This document shows positions 43,299 through 51,997 of a stretch of DNA of 64,000 nt, one piece after another (position 1 is the stretch's first letter; each line of letters begins with the position of its first letter). Source of the DNA: Hathewaya limosa (GTDB lineage Bacteria > Bacillota > Clostridia > Clostridiales > Clostridiaceae). The stretch lies in the NCBI RefSeq assembly GCF_030815255.1, contig NZ_JAUSWN010000010.1, positions 45,620 through 109,619 on the forward strand, written 5' to 3'. The position numbers were made by a program, and so were the translations under genes. The notes under the pieces were generated by a model that searched no databases, was not told where the DNA came from, and was given only the letters and a program-made list of their open reading frames with translations.

Positions 43299-44543
43299 AT
43301 GAAAAAAGGTAAGAGTACGGCACTTTTTATCCTATGTATAGCCCTAATTGCATTATTTGGATACATAGGATATTTCGGAGTTGAAGTATTCGGTTACAAA
43401 TTTTTACCTTTCACAAAGGTTATAAACAGAGGACTTGATCTTCAAGGTGGTATTTCTGTTGTAGAAGAAATTCAAGCAAAAAAAGTTACACCTGAAGATA
43501 TGTCTAGAGAAATTGAGTTTATAAATATGAGGGTAAATAAATTAGGTGTAGCTGAAACTGAAATAAAACAAGAAGGCGAGAAGAGAATTAGAATTGAAGT
43601 TCCAGGTGTTTTTGATTCTAAGGAAGTTATGGATCTTATAGGTAAGACAGGTGAATTAAAGTTTACAGATCCAACAGGAAAAGTAATTTTAACAGGAAAA
43701 GATGTTAAAAATGCTATAGCTGAATATAACGATACAAATCAAGCTCAAATTAGATTAGAACTTACTCCACAAGGAACTAAAAAGTTTGCAGACGCAACAG
43801 AAAAGTTTATTGGTCAAAATATTGCTATTTCAATGGACAAAGAACAGCTTACTAATCCTAGAGTAGAAACAGTAATAACTAACGGAACAGCAGTTATTAC
43901 TGGTAATAAGGATATAAAAGAAGCTAAAAAAATAGCTGATATTATAAAATCAGGTGCATTACCATTACCAACAAAACCCGTTTCCTTTAAGACTGTAGGA
44001 GCAACGTTAGGTTCTACAGTACTACCAAATACTAAATGGGCGGCTATTATAGGGGTATCATTAGTATTTATTTTCATGATAGCTTTATATAAAATACCAG
44101 GAATTTTAGCTGATATAGCTTTAACAGTATTTATACTTTTAGATTTATTGGCTTTTTCACTTACAGATGTAACCTTAACATTATCAGGTATTGCAGGATT
44201 CTTACTTACAGTAGGGATGGCCGTTGATGCTAATGTGCTTATATTTGAAAGAATAAAGGAAGAATTGAAGACTGGAAAATCTATAAAAAATTCAGTAGAT
44301 TTAGGATTTAATAAAGCACTATCTTCTATATTAGATTCTAATATAACAACTATTATAGCAGGATTAATATTATACTTTGTAGGAACAGGTTCAGTTAAAG
44401 GTTTTGCTTTAACATTAATGATGGGAATAGTAATAAGTATATTTACAGCATTCTTTGTAACTAAATTTTTATTTAAGCTTGCATTAGGTATGGGTCTTGT
44501 TAGTAAGCCTTCTCATTTTGGTGTTAAAAAGGAGGTACAGTAA
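43299..44543 (+). CDS. secD: Protein translocase subunit SecD
   Basis: Proton-driven export factor acting with SecF, SecYEG and YajC. The 414-residue protein has an N-terminal helix, then FTKVINRGLDLQGGISVVEE, the periplasmic P1-like domain, and the membrane domain with FLTVGMAVDANVLIFERIKEE, which is the conserved D4-type motif GMAVDANVLIFERI. It is the short clostridial form without a long extracytoplasmic insertion. AGAGGAGG precedes ATG 43299. secF begins two bases after its stop. Confidence 0.96.
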   Translation: MKKGKSTALFILCIALIALFGYIGYFGVEVFGYKFLPFTKVINRGLDLQGGISVVEEIQAKKVTPEDMSREIEFINMRVNKLGVAETEIKQEGEKRIRIEVPGVFDSKEVMDLIGKTGELKFTDPTGKVILTGKDVKNAIAEYNDTNQAQIRLELTPQGTKKFADATEKFIGQNIAISMDKEQLTNPRVETVITNGTAVITGNKDIKEAKKIADIIKSGALPLPTKPVSFKTVGATLGSTVLPNTKWAAIIGVSLVFIFMIALYKIPGILADIALTVFILLDLLAFSLTDVTLTLSGIAGFLLTVGMAVDANVLIFERIKEELKTGKSIKNSVDLGFNKALSSILDSNITTIIAGLILYFVGTGSVKGFALTLMMGIVISIFTAFFVTKFLFKLALGMGLVSKPSHFGVKKEVQ

Positions 44544-44544
44544 G

Positions 44545-45426
44545 ATGATTAAAATAGTTGAAAGAACTAAAATATGGTTTACTCTTTCACTTACAGTAAT
44601 AATTGCTGGAATTCTTTTTATAGCTATTAAAGGATTGAATTATGGTATCGATTTTAAAGGTGGTACTTTATTAAATATAGGTATGAATAAAGAGATAACA
44701 GTACACGACAAAAAAGATTTAAATGATATTCTAAAACAATATACTAAACAATATTCTATAAGAGATATAAATAATAAAAAAGAATTTGAAATAATCATTC
44801 AAAGTGGAGCTGTTAAAGATGAACAGATTTCAGAGATTAAAAATAAAGTTAAAGACAAATTTAAATTAGGAAATAAGTATTTAGTAAATGAAGAGAATAT
44901 AGGTGGTTCTGTAGGAAAAGAACTTACTAAAAAAGCTTGGATGGCTATGGTATTAGCTGCTGGAGCAATGCTTATTTACATAACTATAAGATTTGAAGTT
45001 GATTTCGCTTTTGCGGCAATAATGGCACTTTTACACGATGTTCTAATAACTATAAGTGTATATGCTATATTAGGAATTAAAGTAAATTCACCATTTATAG
45101 CAGCTATACTAACAATATTGGGATATTCAATTAATGATACTATAGTTGTGTTCGACAGAATAAGAGAAAATAAAAAGAAATTAGGAAAAGTTTCCTTAGA
45201 TGTATTAGTAGATACAAGTATAAATCAAACAATTAAAAGATCTATAAATACATCATTATCTACCTTGATTACTATAATTGCTTTATTGATTTTAGTACCA
45301 TCTATAAGAGAATTTACATTACCACTTACTGTAGGTATAGCAGTTGGTACTTATTCATCAATATTTATTGCAAGTCCAATATGGGTATTATTTAAAAAGC
45401 ATAAATTAAAAGCTTCAAAAGCATAA
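44545..45426 (+). CDS. secF: Protein translocase subunit SecF
   Basis: Partner of SecD; 293 residues. It shows GLNYGIDFKGGTLLNIG near the N-terminus, six membrane helices, and the conserved GYSINDTIVVFDRIRENKK motif plus RSINTSLSTLITIIALLIL. I choose ATG 44545, nine bases after AAGGAGG (44529-44535); the frame is open upstream to 44497 but would overlap secD. A terminator follows, so secD-secF is a two-gene unit driven by the promoter at 43216-43244. Confidence 0.96.
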   Translation: MIKIVERTKIWFTLSLTVIIAGILFIAIKGLNYGIDFKGGTLLNIGMNKEITVHDKKDLNDILKQYTKQYSIRDINNKKEFEIIIQSGAVKDEQISEIKNKVKDKFKLGNKYLVNEENIGGSVGKELTKKAWMAMVLAAGAMLIYITIRFEVDFAFAAIMALLHDVLITISVYAILGIKVNSPFIAAILTILGYSINDTIVVFDRIRENKKKLGKVSLDVLVDTSINQTIKRSINTSLSTLITIIALLILVPSIREFTLPLTVGIAVGTYSSIFIASPIWVLFKKHKLKASKA

Positions 45427-45459
45427 ATTGTATTTTAATTAAACAAATTTGTAAAAAAT

Positions 45460-45499
45460 AACCTCGAAAATAATATAAATTTTTCGAGGTTTATTTATT
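45460..45499 (+). terminator. Rho-independent terminator of secDF
   Basis: AACCTCGAAAA (45460-45470) pairs with TTTTCGAGGTT (45481-45491), followed by TATTTATTTT. Confidence 0.85.
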
Positions 45500-45577
45500 T
45501 TATGTAAAAATAATTGTAAAAACCCGAAATATAAATTATAATATATATGCTTTCTCTAAAAATTCGGGGGATTGATT

Positions 45578-46462
45578 ATGAAAAAAGATCAGAAAAATTG
45601 TAAGAAAAACACTATGAATTATAGTAATTCTGAAAAACAATTAAATAATTACCATCCCTTTCTTATAGATAACATGAAAGATGTTATTTGTAGAATAGTG
45701 AAAGCTGTAAATAGTAGGGAAAAAATCGTGGTTTTTGGGTATTATGATGTAGACGGAATTACTAGTGTTTCAAGTTTATTATTAGTATTAAAATATTTAA
45801 ATGCAGATGTGGAGTATTTTATACCAACAGAATTACACAGAGTAAGAAATTTAACGGAAGAAGATATAAAGCAACATATAGAATTTCTCGGTACTAAACT
45901 TATAATTTCTATAGGAGGGTACTTAAATTCCGAAAAAGAGGTAACTTTATGTAAAAACTTAAACATAGACATGATTACCTTATGCAATGAAAAGAACCAG
46001 AGTAATTCTTATGGATATATAATAAATCCTGCGCATAATGAATGTAAGTATCCTTTTGAAAATTTAAGTTGTTCTGGTGTTACTTATAAAGTTATACAAG
46101 CTTTATCAATTTATTATAAAACAACCATATTTAATAAATTTATTGATTTGGTGTGTTTAGGAACTTTATCTAGTGGAAAAAAACTAGAAGATGAAAATTT
46201 ATACATAATAGAAAAAGGAATAAAACAAATAAAAAATACCAATAATTATGGAATAAAAGCGTTAATGAAAATGTATCATATAGGAGAATTGAATAAAGAT
46301 ATTTTGCTTTCTTTAGGCTCTATTATTATGCCAAAGATAAATCCGATTGGAAATATGGATGATGCAAAGATTATAGTTGAACTTTTTACTACTAGAAATA
46401 TGTGTAAAGCAGAGCAAATAGCAAAATACATATATAGGGAAGAAAAATTTAGAGAACAGTGA
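45578..46462 (+). CDS. RecJ-like DHH-domain protein with lost catalytic residues (truncated)
   Basis: A 294-residue protein corresponding to the first DHH domain of RecJ (usually about 570-600 residues). The fold signature is clear: VVFGYYDVDGITSVSSLLLV (motif I), YIINPAHNECKYPFENLSCS and VCLGTLSSGKKL. However, the motif with the metal-binding Asp reads SIGG instead of V-D-x-G, the DHH motif reads LCNEK, and GTVAD reads GTLSSG, so only the D-x-D of motif I remains. The DHHA1 and OB domains are missing; the frame ends just after the first domain. It occupies the usual recJ place between secF and apt. I choose ATG 45578 after CGGGGGA rather than the in-frame TTG at 45572. It is unlikely to be an active nuclease. 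Confidence 0.75.
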   Translation: MKKDQKNCKKNTMNYSNSEKQLNNYHPFLIDNMKDVICRIVKAVNSREKIVVFGYYDVDGITSVSSLLLVLKYLNADVEYFIPTELHRVRNLTEEDIKQHIEFLGTKLIISIGGYLNSEKEVTLCKNLNIDMITLCNEKNQSNSYGYIINPAHNECKYPFENLSCSGVTYKVIQALSIYYKTTIFNKFIDLVCLGTLSSGKKLEDENLYIIEKGIKQIKNTNNYGIKALMKMYHIGELNKDILLSLGSIIMPKINPIGNMDDAKIIVELFTTRNMCKAEQIAKYIYREEKFREQ

Positions 46463-46487
46463 AGTGTTAAATGTGTAAATTCTTCTA

Positions 46488-46516
46488 TTGTACAACCTAT
46501 TTACTTTATATATAAT
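46488..46516 (+). promoter_or_regulatory. Candidate promoter of apt
   Basis: TTGTAC (46488-46493), 17 bases, perfect TATAAT (46511-46516). It lies between the RecJ-like gene and apt. Confidence 0.5.
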
Positions 46517-46599
46517 AGATTTATATTGTCTTAAAAGTAAGCAGGTTTAATTAAAACAAATGATAAAAAATAAAAGAAATTTTTTAAGGAGGCATAAAA

Positions 46600-47118
46600 T
46601 TGTTAATAGAGGATAAAATAAGGGTAATAGAAAACTTTCCAAAAGAGGGGATAAGTTTTAAGGATATTACTCCTTTATTAAGCGATGGAAAAGTGTATAA
46701 AGAATGCATTAGACAAATATGTGAACAGTTGAAAGATAAAGATATTGATGTTATAGTTGGTCCTGAAGCAAGAGGATTTTTATTTGGAACAAGTGTTGCA
46801 TATGAGTTGGGTGTTGGATTTGTTCCAGTTAGAAAACCAGGAAAACTTCCATATGAAACAGTTTCAGTAGAATATGCATTAGAGTATGGTACTGATAAAA
46901 TTGAAATGCATAAGGATGCTATTAAAAAAGGACAAAAAGTAGTAGTAGTAGATGATTTATTGGCTACAGGTGGAACAGTAGGTGCAATAACAAAATTAGT
47001 AGAGGAAATGGGTGGAGAAATAGTTTCACTTAATTTTGTCGTTGAACTTACAGATTTAAATGGAAGAGCAAAGCTTGAAAAATATGATGTTCAATCTTTA
47101 GTTAAATATGATATATAG
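46600..47118 (+). CDS. apt: Adenine phosphoribosyltransferase
   Basis: Salvages adenine with PRPP to AMP. The 172-residue type I phosphoribosyltransferase shows FPKEGISFKDITPLL, VGPEARGFLFGTSVAYELG, RKPGKLPYETVS and the PRPP loop VVVVDDLLATGGTVGA. The start is TTG 46600, seven bases after AAGGAGG. It stands upstream of rel, the common Firmicutes order, but has its own promoter. Confidence 0.96.
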   Translation: MLIEDKIRVIENFPKEGISFKDITPLLSDGKVYKECIRQICEQLKDKDIDVIVGPEARGFLFGTSVAYELGVGFVPVRKPGKLPYETVSVEYALEYGTDKIEMHKDAIKKGQKVVVVDDLLATGGTVGAITKLVEEMGGEIVSLNFVVELTDLNGRAKLEKYDVQSLVKYDI

Positions 47119-47139
47119 TTAAACTTTTCTCAAATGAAA

Positions 47140-47168
47140 TTGCATATTAAGGCGCAATATTATATAAT
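47140..47168 (+). promoter_or_regulatory. Candidate SigA promoter of rel
   Basis: TTGCAT (47140-47145), 17 bases, TATAAT (47163-47168). Transcription would begin near 47175, just before a stable hairpin. Confidence 0.65.
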
Positions 47169-47176
47169 TAATGTAA

Positions 47177-47210
47177 AAACGGCTGGTTGATTAACCAGTC
47201 GTTTAATTTA
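47177..47210 (+). promoter_or_regulatory. 5' leader hairpin of rel (possibly also a terminator for apt)
   Basis: AAACG and CTGGTT pair with AACCAG and CGTTT around a GATT loop with one mismatch, followed by TTTAATTT. It lies between the predicted start site of rel and its ribosome binding site GGAGAG. Confidence 0.55.
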
Positions 47211-47224
47211 GGAGAGTAACACAA

Positions 47225-49399
47225 ATGATTGAGAAATTATTAAATAAAATAGATGATAATTGTCACAATGTAGATAAAGAGCAAATTGTAAGGGCTTATA
47301 ATATTGCAAGAGAAGCACATCAAGAACAAAAAAGAATATCAGGAGAACCATATATAATACATCCTATAGAAGTAGCCTGTATTCTAGCAGAATTGGGTAT
47401 GGATACTAAAACTATAATAGCTGGACTTCTACATGATATAGTAGAAGATACAGATTATACATATGAGGATGTAAAAGAGATTTTCGGAGTAGAAGTTGCA
47501 GATTTAGTGCAAGGCGTAACTAAGTTAGGAAAAATTAAATACAAATCTAAGGAAGAGCAGCAAGCTGATAATGTTAGAAAAATGCTTCTTGCTATGGCAA
47601 AAGATATTAGGGTTATTTTGATTAAACTTGCGGATAGACTTCATAATATGCGTACCTTGAAATATATGCCAGTGTTTAAGCAAAAAGAAAAGGCTAAGGA
47701 AACATTAGATATCTATGCTCCATTAGCACATAGATTAGGTATATCTAAAATTAAATGGGAACTTGAAGATTTGGCGCTTAGATATATGAATCCTAATTTA
47801 TATTATTCCTTAGTAAAGGAAATCGCAGAAAAAAGGGCTGAAAGAGAAGAACAAATAGAAAAAATTTTACAAGAATTAAGAAATAAGCTTAAAAATTCAG
47901 GTATAGATGCTCAAATAGATGGAAGACCAAAACACTTTTATAGTATATACAATAAGATGAAGAATAAAAATAAAACTATGGATCAAATTTTTGATTTAAC
48001 AGCAGTAAGAATCTTAGTAAATACTGTGGTAGATTGCTATTCTGCATTAGGAATAGTTCATACTATGTATAAGCCAATGCCAGGAAGATTCAAAGATTAC
48101 ATAGCTATGCCTAAACCTAATATGTATCAATCTTTACATTCTACAGTTATTGGTCCAAAAGGAAAACCCTTTGAGATACAAATAAGAACTTATGAAATGC
48201 ATAAAACTGCTGAATATGGTATAGCAGCTCATTGGAAATATAAAGAAGGGACTAATGGTTCTGATAATGAATTAGAAGGTAAGTTAACTTGGCTTAGAGA
48301 CATACTTGAATGGCAAGGGGAAACTTCTGATCCACAAGAGTTTATGGAAGCATTTAAGATTGATTTATTTTCAGATGAAGTTTTTGTTTTTACCCCAAAA
48401 GGAAAAGTTATTAGTTTACCTCAAAATTCAACACCTATAGATTTTGCATATCGCATTCATACCGATGTGGGTAATAAATGTGTAGGTGCTAAGGTTAATG
48501 GGAAAATGGTTCCACTAGATTATTCACTAAAAACGGGAGAAATTGTAGATGTAATAACATCTTCCGGTAGTAAGGGACCTAGTATAGATTGGCTATCTGT
48601 AGCTAATAGTAACCATGCTAAGAGTAAGATAAAATCTTATTTTAATAAAGTAAAAAGAGAAGAAAATATAGAACGAGGAAAAGAGTTACTAGAAAAAGAA
48701 GCTAAAAAACAGGGATGTACTTTTTCAGAAATTGCAGAAGGTGAGATTTTAGAAAAGATTTTTAAAAGATACAATTTAAGAACAATGGAGGATCTATATG
48801 CTGTAGTAGGTTCTGGTGGTGTTATTAGTTCTTCACTTGTGTTACGATTAAAAGAAGCACATGTTAAAAAAGAGAATATAGTTTCAGAAGAAATAGAAGA
48901 AAAGATAAAGGCTAAACAAGAATCTAATCATGAAGATAAAAAAGATGATCTTCCAGAATTGATTTTAAAAGAAAGTAATAATTTAATGGCTAGATTTGCC
49001 CAATGCTGTAATCCTGTCCCAGGAGATGAGATAATAGGATATGTTACAAGAGGAAGAGGAATTTCAGTTCATAGAAAAGATTGTAAGAATGTACAAAATC
49101 TTTTCAAATTTGAAAAAGAAAAGGTAATGGATATAACATGGGAAAATATTAGGGGAACTGATTTTACTTGTGAAATTAAAGTAACATGTGATGATAGAAC
49201 GGGAGTTTTGGCAGAGATTGTGCAAGTGTTGACTCAGAATAAAATTCAGATGATATCTATTAGTGCGAATACTTATGAAAGTGGTTTAGCTAATATAAAT
49301 ATAAAAATAAGAATAAAATCCATAGAAGCATTAAGGGAATTAAAGAAAAAGATAAGAAAATTACAAGGTATAAAAGATGTAAGTAGGTTAAATGGTTAA
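47225..49399 (+). CDS. rel: Bifunctional (p)ppGpp synthetase/hydrolase Rel
   Basis: Long RSH enzyme of 724 residues controlling the stringent response. Domains in order: HD hydrolase (HPIEVACILAELGMD, GLLHDIVEDTDYTYED, both metal-binding His-Asp pairs intact), synthetase (KHFYSIYNKMKNKNKT, GRFKDYIAMPKPNMYQSLHS, IRTYEMHKTAEYGIAAHWKY), TGS (DEVFVFTPKGKVISLPQNST), a Cys-containing region (FAQCCNPVPGDEIIGYVTRG) and a C-terminal ACT domain. RFKD is the charge pattern of bifunctional enzymes, unlike the EFDD type of synthetase-only RelA. Ribosome binding site AGGAGAG. dtd follows after 14 bases. Confidence 0.96.
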   Translation: MIEKLLNKIDDNCHNVDKEQIVRAYNIAREAHQEQKRISGEPYIIHPIEVACILAELGMDTKTIIAGLLHDIVEDTDYTYEDVKEIFGVEVADLVQGVTKLGKIKYKSKEEQQADNVRKMLLAMAKDIRVILIKLADRLHNMRTLKYMPVFKQKEKAKETLDIYAPLAHRLGISKIKWELEDLALRYMNPNLYYSLVKEIAEKRAEREEQIEKILQELRNKLKNSGIDAQIDGRPKHFYSIYNKMKNKNKTMDQIFDLTAVRILVNTVVDCYSALGIVHTMYKPMPGRFKDYIAMPKPNMYQSLHSTVIGPKGKPFEIQIRTYEMHKTAEYGIAAHWKYKEGTNGSDNELEGKLTWLRDILEWQGETSDPQEFMEAFKIDLFSDEVFVFTPKGKVISLPQNSTPIDFAYRIHTDVGNKCVGAKVNGKMVPLDYSLKTGEIVDVITSSGSKGPSIDWLSVANSNHAKSKIKSYFNKVKREENIERGKELLEKEAKKQGCTFSEIAEGEILEKIFKRYNLRTMEDLYAVVGSGGVISSSLVLRLKEAHVKKENIVSEEIEEKIKAKQESNHEDKKDDLPELILKESNNLMARFAQCCNPVPGDEIIGYVTRGRGISVHRKDCKNVQNLFKFEKEKVMDITWENIRGTDFTCEIKVTCDDRTGVLAEIVQVLTQNKIQMISISANTYESGLANINIKIRIKSIEALRELKKKIRKLQGIKDVSRLNG

Positions 49400-49413
49400 T
49401 CGGAGGAAGTTTT

Positions 49414-49863
49414 ATGAGAGCTGTAATTCAGAGAGTTAATTCATCTAAGGTTGAAGTTGAAGGTAAGGTAGTGGGAGAAATAAATAAGGGGTTTAATATT
49501 TTATTAGGAATATCTAAAGAAGATACTGTTGAAGATGTTGTTTATCTTAGGGATAAAATTGTAAATTTACGTGTATTTGAAGATGAAAATGAAAAATTAA
49601 ATAATTCTTTACTAGATGTAGAGGGAGAGCTTCTTATTATTTCTCAATTTACATTATACGGTGATTGTAGAAAAGGGAGAAGACCTAATTTTATGCAGGC
49701 ATTAGGTGGTAATGAAGCAAAAATATTGTATAATAAATTTATTGAATTATGTAAGGAAAAAGTCAATAAAGTTGAAACAGGAATTTTTGGAGCTGATATG
49801 CAAGTTTATATAGAAAATTCAGGTCCTGTAACAATATTACTAGATAGTAAAAAGAATTTTTAA
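49414..49863 (+). CDS. dtd: D-aminoacyl-tRNA deacylase
   Basis: Removes D-amino acids (and glycine from tRNA-Ala) wrongly attached to tRNA. The 149-residue protein has MRAVIQRVNSSKVEVEGKVV, LLGISKEDTVEDV, the catalytic ISQFTLYGDCRKGRRPNF and the C-terminal NSGPVTILLDS, matching the SQFTL and GPVT active-site motifs. CGGAGGAAG precedes ATG 49414. It is part of a translation-related series with rel, hisS and aspS. Confidence 0.96.
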   Translation: MRAVIQRVNSSKVEVEGKVVGEINKGFNILLGISKEDTVEDVVYLRDKIVNLRVFEDENEKLNNSLLDVEGELLIISQFTLYGDCRKGRRPNFMQALGGNEAKILYNKFIELCKEKVNKVETGIFGADMQVYIENSGPVTILLDSKKNF

Positions 49864-49882
49864 TTATATGGGGGTATAAAAA

Positions 49883-50494
49883 ATGCAAGTAAAAAGAGTA
49901 GTAGCAGGAATCTATGGAGCAAATTGTTATATTATTATGGATGAGGATACAAAAGAGGCACTAGTATTAGATCCAGGTGGCGACGTAGATGATATAATGA
50001 AAGGTATAGAAGAATTAGATGCAAAAATTAAATATATATTTTTAACTCATGGTCATGTAGATCATACTTCAGGAGTGGAATTATTAAAAAATTTAGTAGG
50101 CAATCCTAATGTAGGAATAAGCGAAAAAGATAGTATTTTAATAAATAAAGGAACTCACTTATATGGTCCTCTTTTAGAAGGAAAGGATCCCGAAATCTTC
50201 TTAAAAGAAGGGGATGAATATAAGGTTGGAAGTATGAAAATTAAGTGTGTTGAGACTCCAGGACATACCCCAGGAGGAATGAGCTTTATTATAGGAGATT
50301 CTGTATTTACAGGTGATACATTATTTTATGGCTCAATAGGTAGAACAGACTTAGAGGGTGGAAATCAAGAACAAATATTAAACAGTATAAGAGAAAAACT
50401 TTTAATATTGGATGATGAAACTATCGTTTATCCAGGTCATAGTCGTCAAAGTACAATTGGCAATGAAAAACAAATAAATCCTTTCATTAAATAA
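49883..50494 (+). CDS. MBL-fold metallo-hydrolase (glyoxalase II-like)
   Basis: A 203-residue metallo-beta-lactamase-fold protein. The metal motif THGHVDHTSG (T-H-x-H-x-D-H), the later ETPGHTPGGMSFI with the third His, the bridging Asp region FTGDTLFYGSIGRTDLEGG and the final PGHS with the last His are all present. Members of this group are called glyoxalase II-like or YcbL-like; the substrate here is unknown. ATG 49883 follows TGGGGGT. It lies between dtd and hemZ. Confidence 0.9.
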   Translation: MQVKRVVAGIYGANCYIIMDEDTKEALVLDPGGDVDDIMKGIEELDAKIKYIFLTHGHVDHTSGVELLKNLVGNPNVGISEKDSILINKGTHLYGPLLEGKDPEIFLKEGDEYKVGSMKIKCVETPGHTPGGMSFIIGDSVFTGDTLFYGSIGRTDLEGGNQEQILNSIREKLLILDDETIVYPGHSRQSTIGNEKQINPFIK

Positions 50495-50521
50495 ATTTAT
50501 GAATTTAGGAGCAAAGAAATA

Positions 50522-51982
50522 ATGGCTAAGGCGGAAGGAAAAAAACAAGAAATAATAGTAAGATTAAATGATTTAAATTATAGATATGATGTTTATCAAA
50601 TGATAAACATATTTATACCTTTTAGGGATATAAAATTTAAAGAAGAAAATTATAATTATGATGTATTCATAGATAAGGACAAAGTAAGGATTAAATCTAA
50701 TGAATTACAAAAAGAATTTATTATAGATAAAAGATTAAAAATTAAAGAATCCATTAAAATATCCTTATTTAAATATTTTGAAGAAATTACAGATAAATAT
50801 ATGCCTTGGGGTACATTAATAGGCATAAGACCTTCAAAAAGGGCTATGTTAATGTTACAGGAAGGTACAAGTGAAGAAGAAATAATAAATTATTTTAAAA
50901 AATCTTCTTTAACTTCAGAAGAAAAGGCAAAATTATGTATAGAAGTCGCTAAAAGAGAAATGCAATATATGAATCCTTGTAAAAATAAAGTAAGTATTTA
51001 TATAGGTATGGCATTTTGTCCTACGAGATGTCTTTATTGTTCATTTGCTGCTAATCCTATAGGAAAGTTTAAAAATGAAGTAGTAGAAGAATATCTTGAA
51101 GCTTTAAAGAAGGAAATAAGTAGTGTATCAAGCTATATAAAAGAGCACAACTTATCAATTCATACAGTGTATTTTGGAGGGGGTACTCCTACAGCTATTA
51201 ATGAGGAACAATTTGAAGGTGTCATGGAAAGGATATATAACTCTTTTATAAAAGAGTTTAATGTTGAGGAATTTACTGTTGAGTGTGGTAGACCAGATAG
51301 TATTACTGATGGAAAATTACTTTCTATGAAAAAATATATGGTTACTAGAATAAGTATAAATCCTCAAACAATGAATGATGAAACTTTAAAATTAATAGGA
51401 AGAAATCATTCTAGTGAAGATATAATTAGAGTTTTTAATAAAGCTAGAGAATTAAGATTTGAAGATATAAATATGGATATGATAGTAGGGCTTCCAGGTG
51501 AAAAACTAGAACATGTAAAGAAAACTTGTGCTTTTATTAAACAATTTAAACCTGACAGTTTTACAGTGCACGGGTTATCTGTAAAAAGAGCCTCAAGACT
51601 TTACGAGAATATACTTAATAATATAAAATATGAATTAGCAGATCAAAATGAATTAAATACAATGTTTAAGGAAACCTCCAAATTAGCTAATGAATTAGGA
51701 ATGAGACCATATTATATGTATAGACAAAAAAATATGGTAGGAAACATGGAGAATATAGGTTATGCTAATGAAACGAAGGAATCAGTATACAATATAGAAA
51801 TGATGGAAGATAAAGAAACTATCATAGCATTAGGTGCAGATGCCGTAACAAAGGTTGTGTACTTAGAAAATGATAAAATAGAGAGATTTGGAAATATAAA
51901 AGATGTAAGAGAGTATATCAGCAGAATAGATGAAATGATAGAGAAAAAAATAAAACTTTTAGATACTCTTTACGAAAAATAA
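50522..51982 (+). CDS. hemZ: Radical SAM protein HemZ (coproporphyrinogen dehydrogenase-like)
   Basis: A 486-residue HemN-superfamily radical SAM enzyme. After a 150-residue N-terminal domain, the cluster motif CPTRCLYCSFAANP (C-x3-C-x2-C) is followed by YFGGGTPTAINEEQF, INPQTMNDETLKLIGRNHS and NMDMIVGLPGE. It matches the Firmicutes HemZ branch. No other heme-synthesis gene is adjacent, and in anaerobes the role of HemZ may be different from coproporphyrinogen III oxidation. AGGAGC lies upstream of ATG 50522; hisS follows after 15 bases. Confidence 0.9.
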   Translation: MAKAEGKKQEIIVRLNDLNYRYDVYQMINIFIPFRDIKFKEENYNYDVFIDKDKVRIKSNELQKEFIIDKRLKIKESIKISLFKYFEEITDKYMPWGTLIGIRPSKRAMLMLQEGTSEEEIINYFKKSSLTSEEKAKLCIEVAKREMQYMNPCKNKVSIYIGMAFCPTRCLYCSFAANPIGKFKNEVVEEYLEALKKEISSVSSYIKEHNLSIHTVYFGGGTPTAINEEQFEGVMERIYNSFIKEFNVEEFTVECGRPDSITDGKLLSMKKYMVTRISINPQTMNDETLKLIGRNHSSEDIIRVFNKARELRFEDINMDMIVGLPGEKLEHVKKTCAFIKQFKPDSFTVHGLSVKRASRLYENILNNIKYELADQNELNTMFKETSKLANELGMRPYYMYRQKNMVGNMENIGYANETKESVYNIEMMEDKETIIALGADAVTKVVYLENDKIERFGNIKDVREYISRIDEMIEKKIKLLDTLYEK

Positions 51983-51997
51983 ATGGAGGTAAAATAA

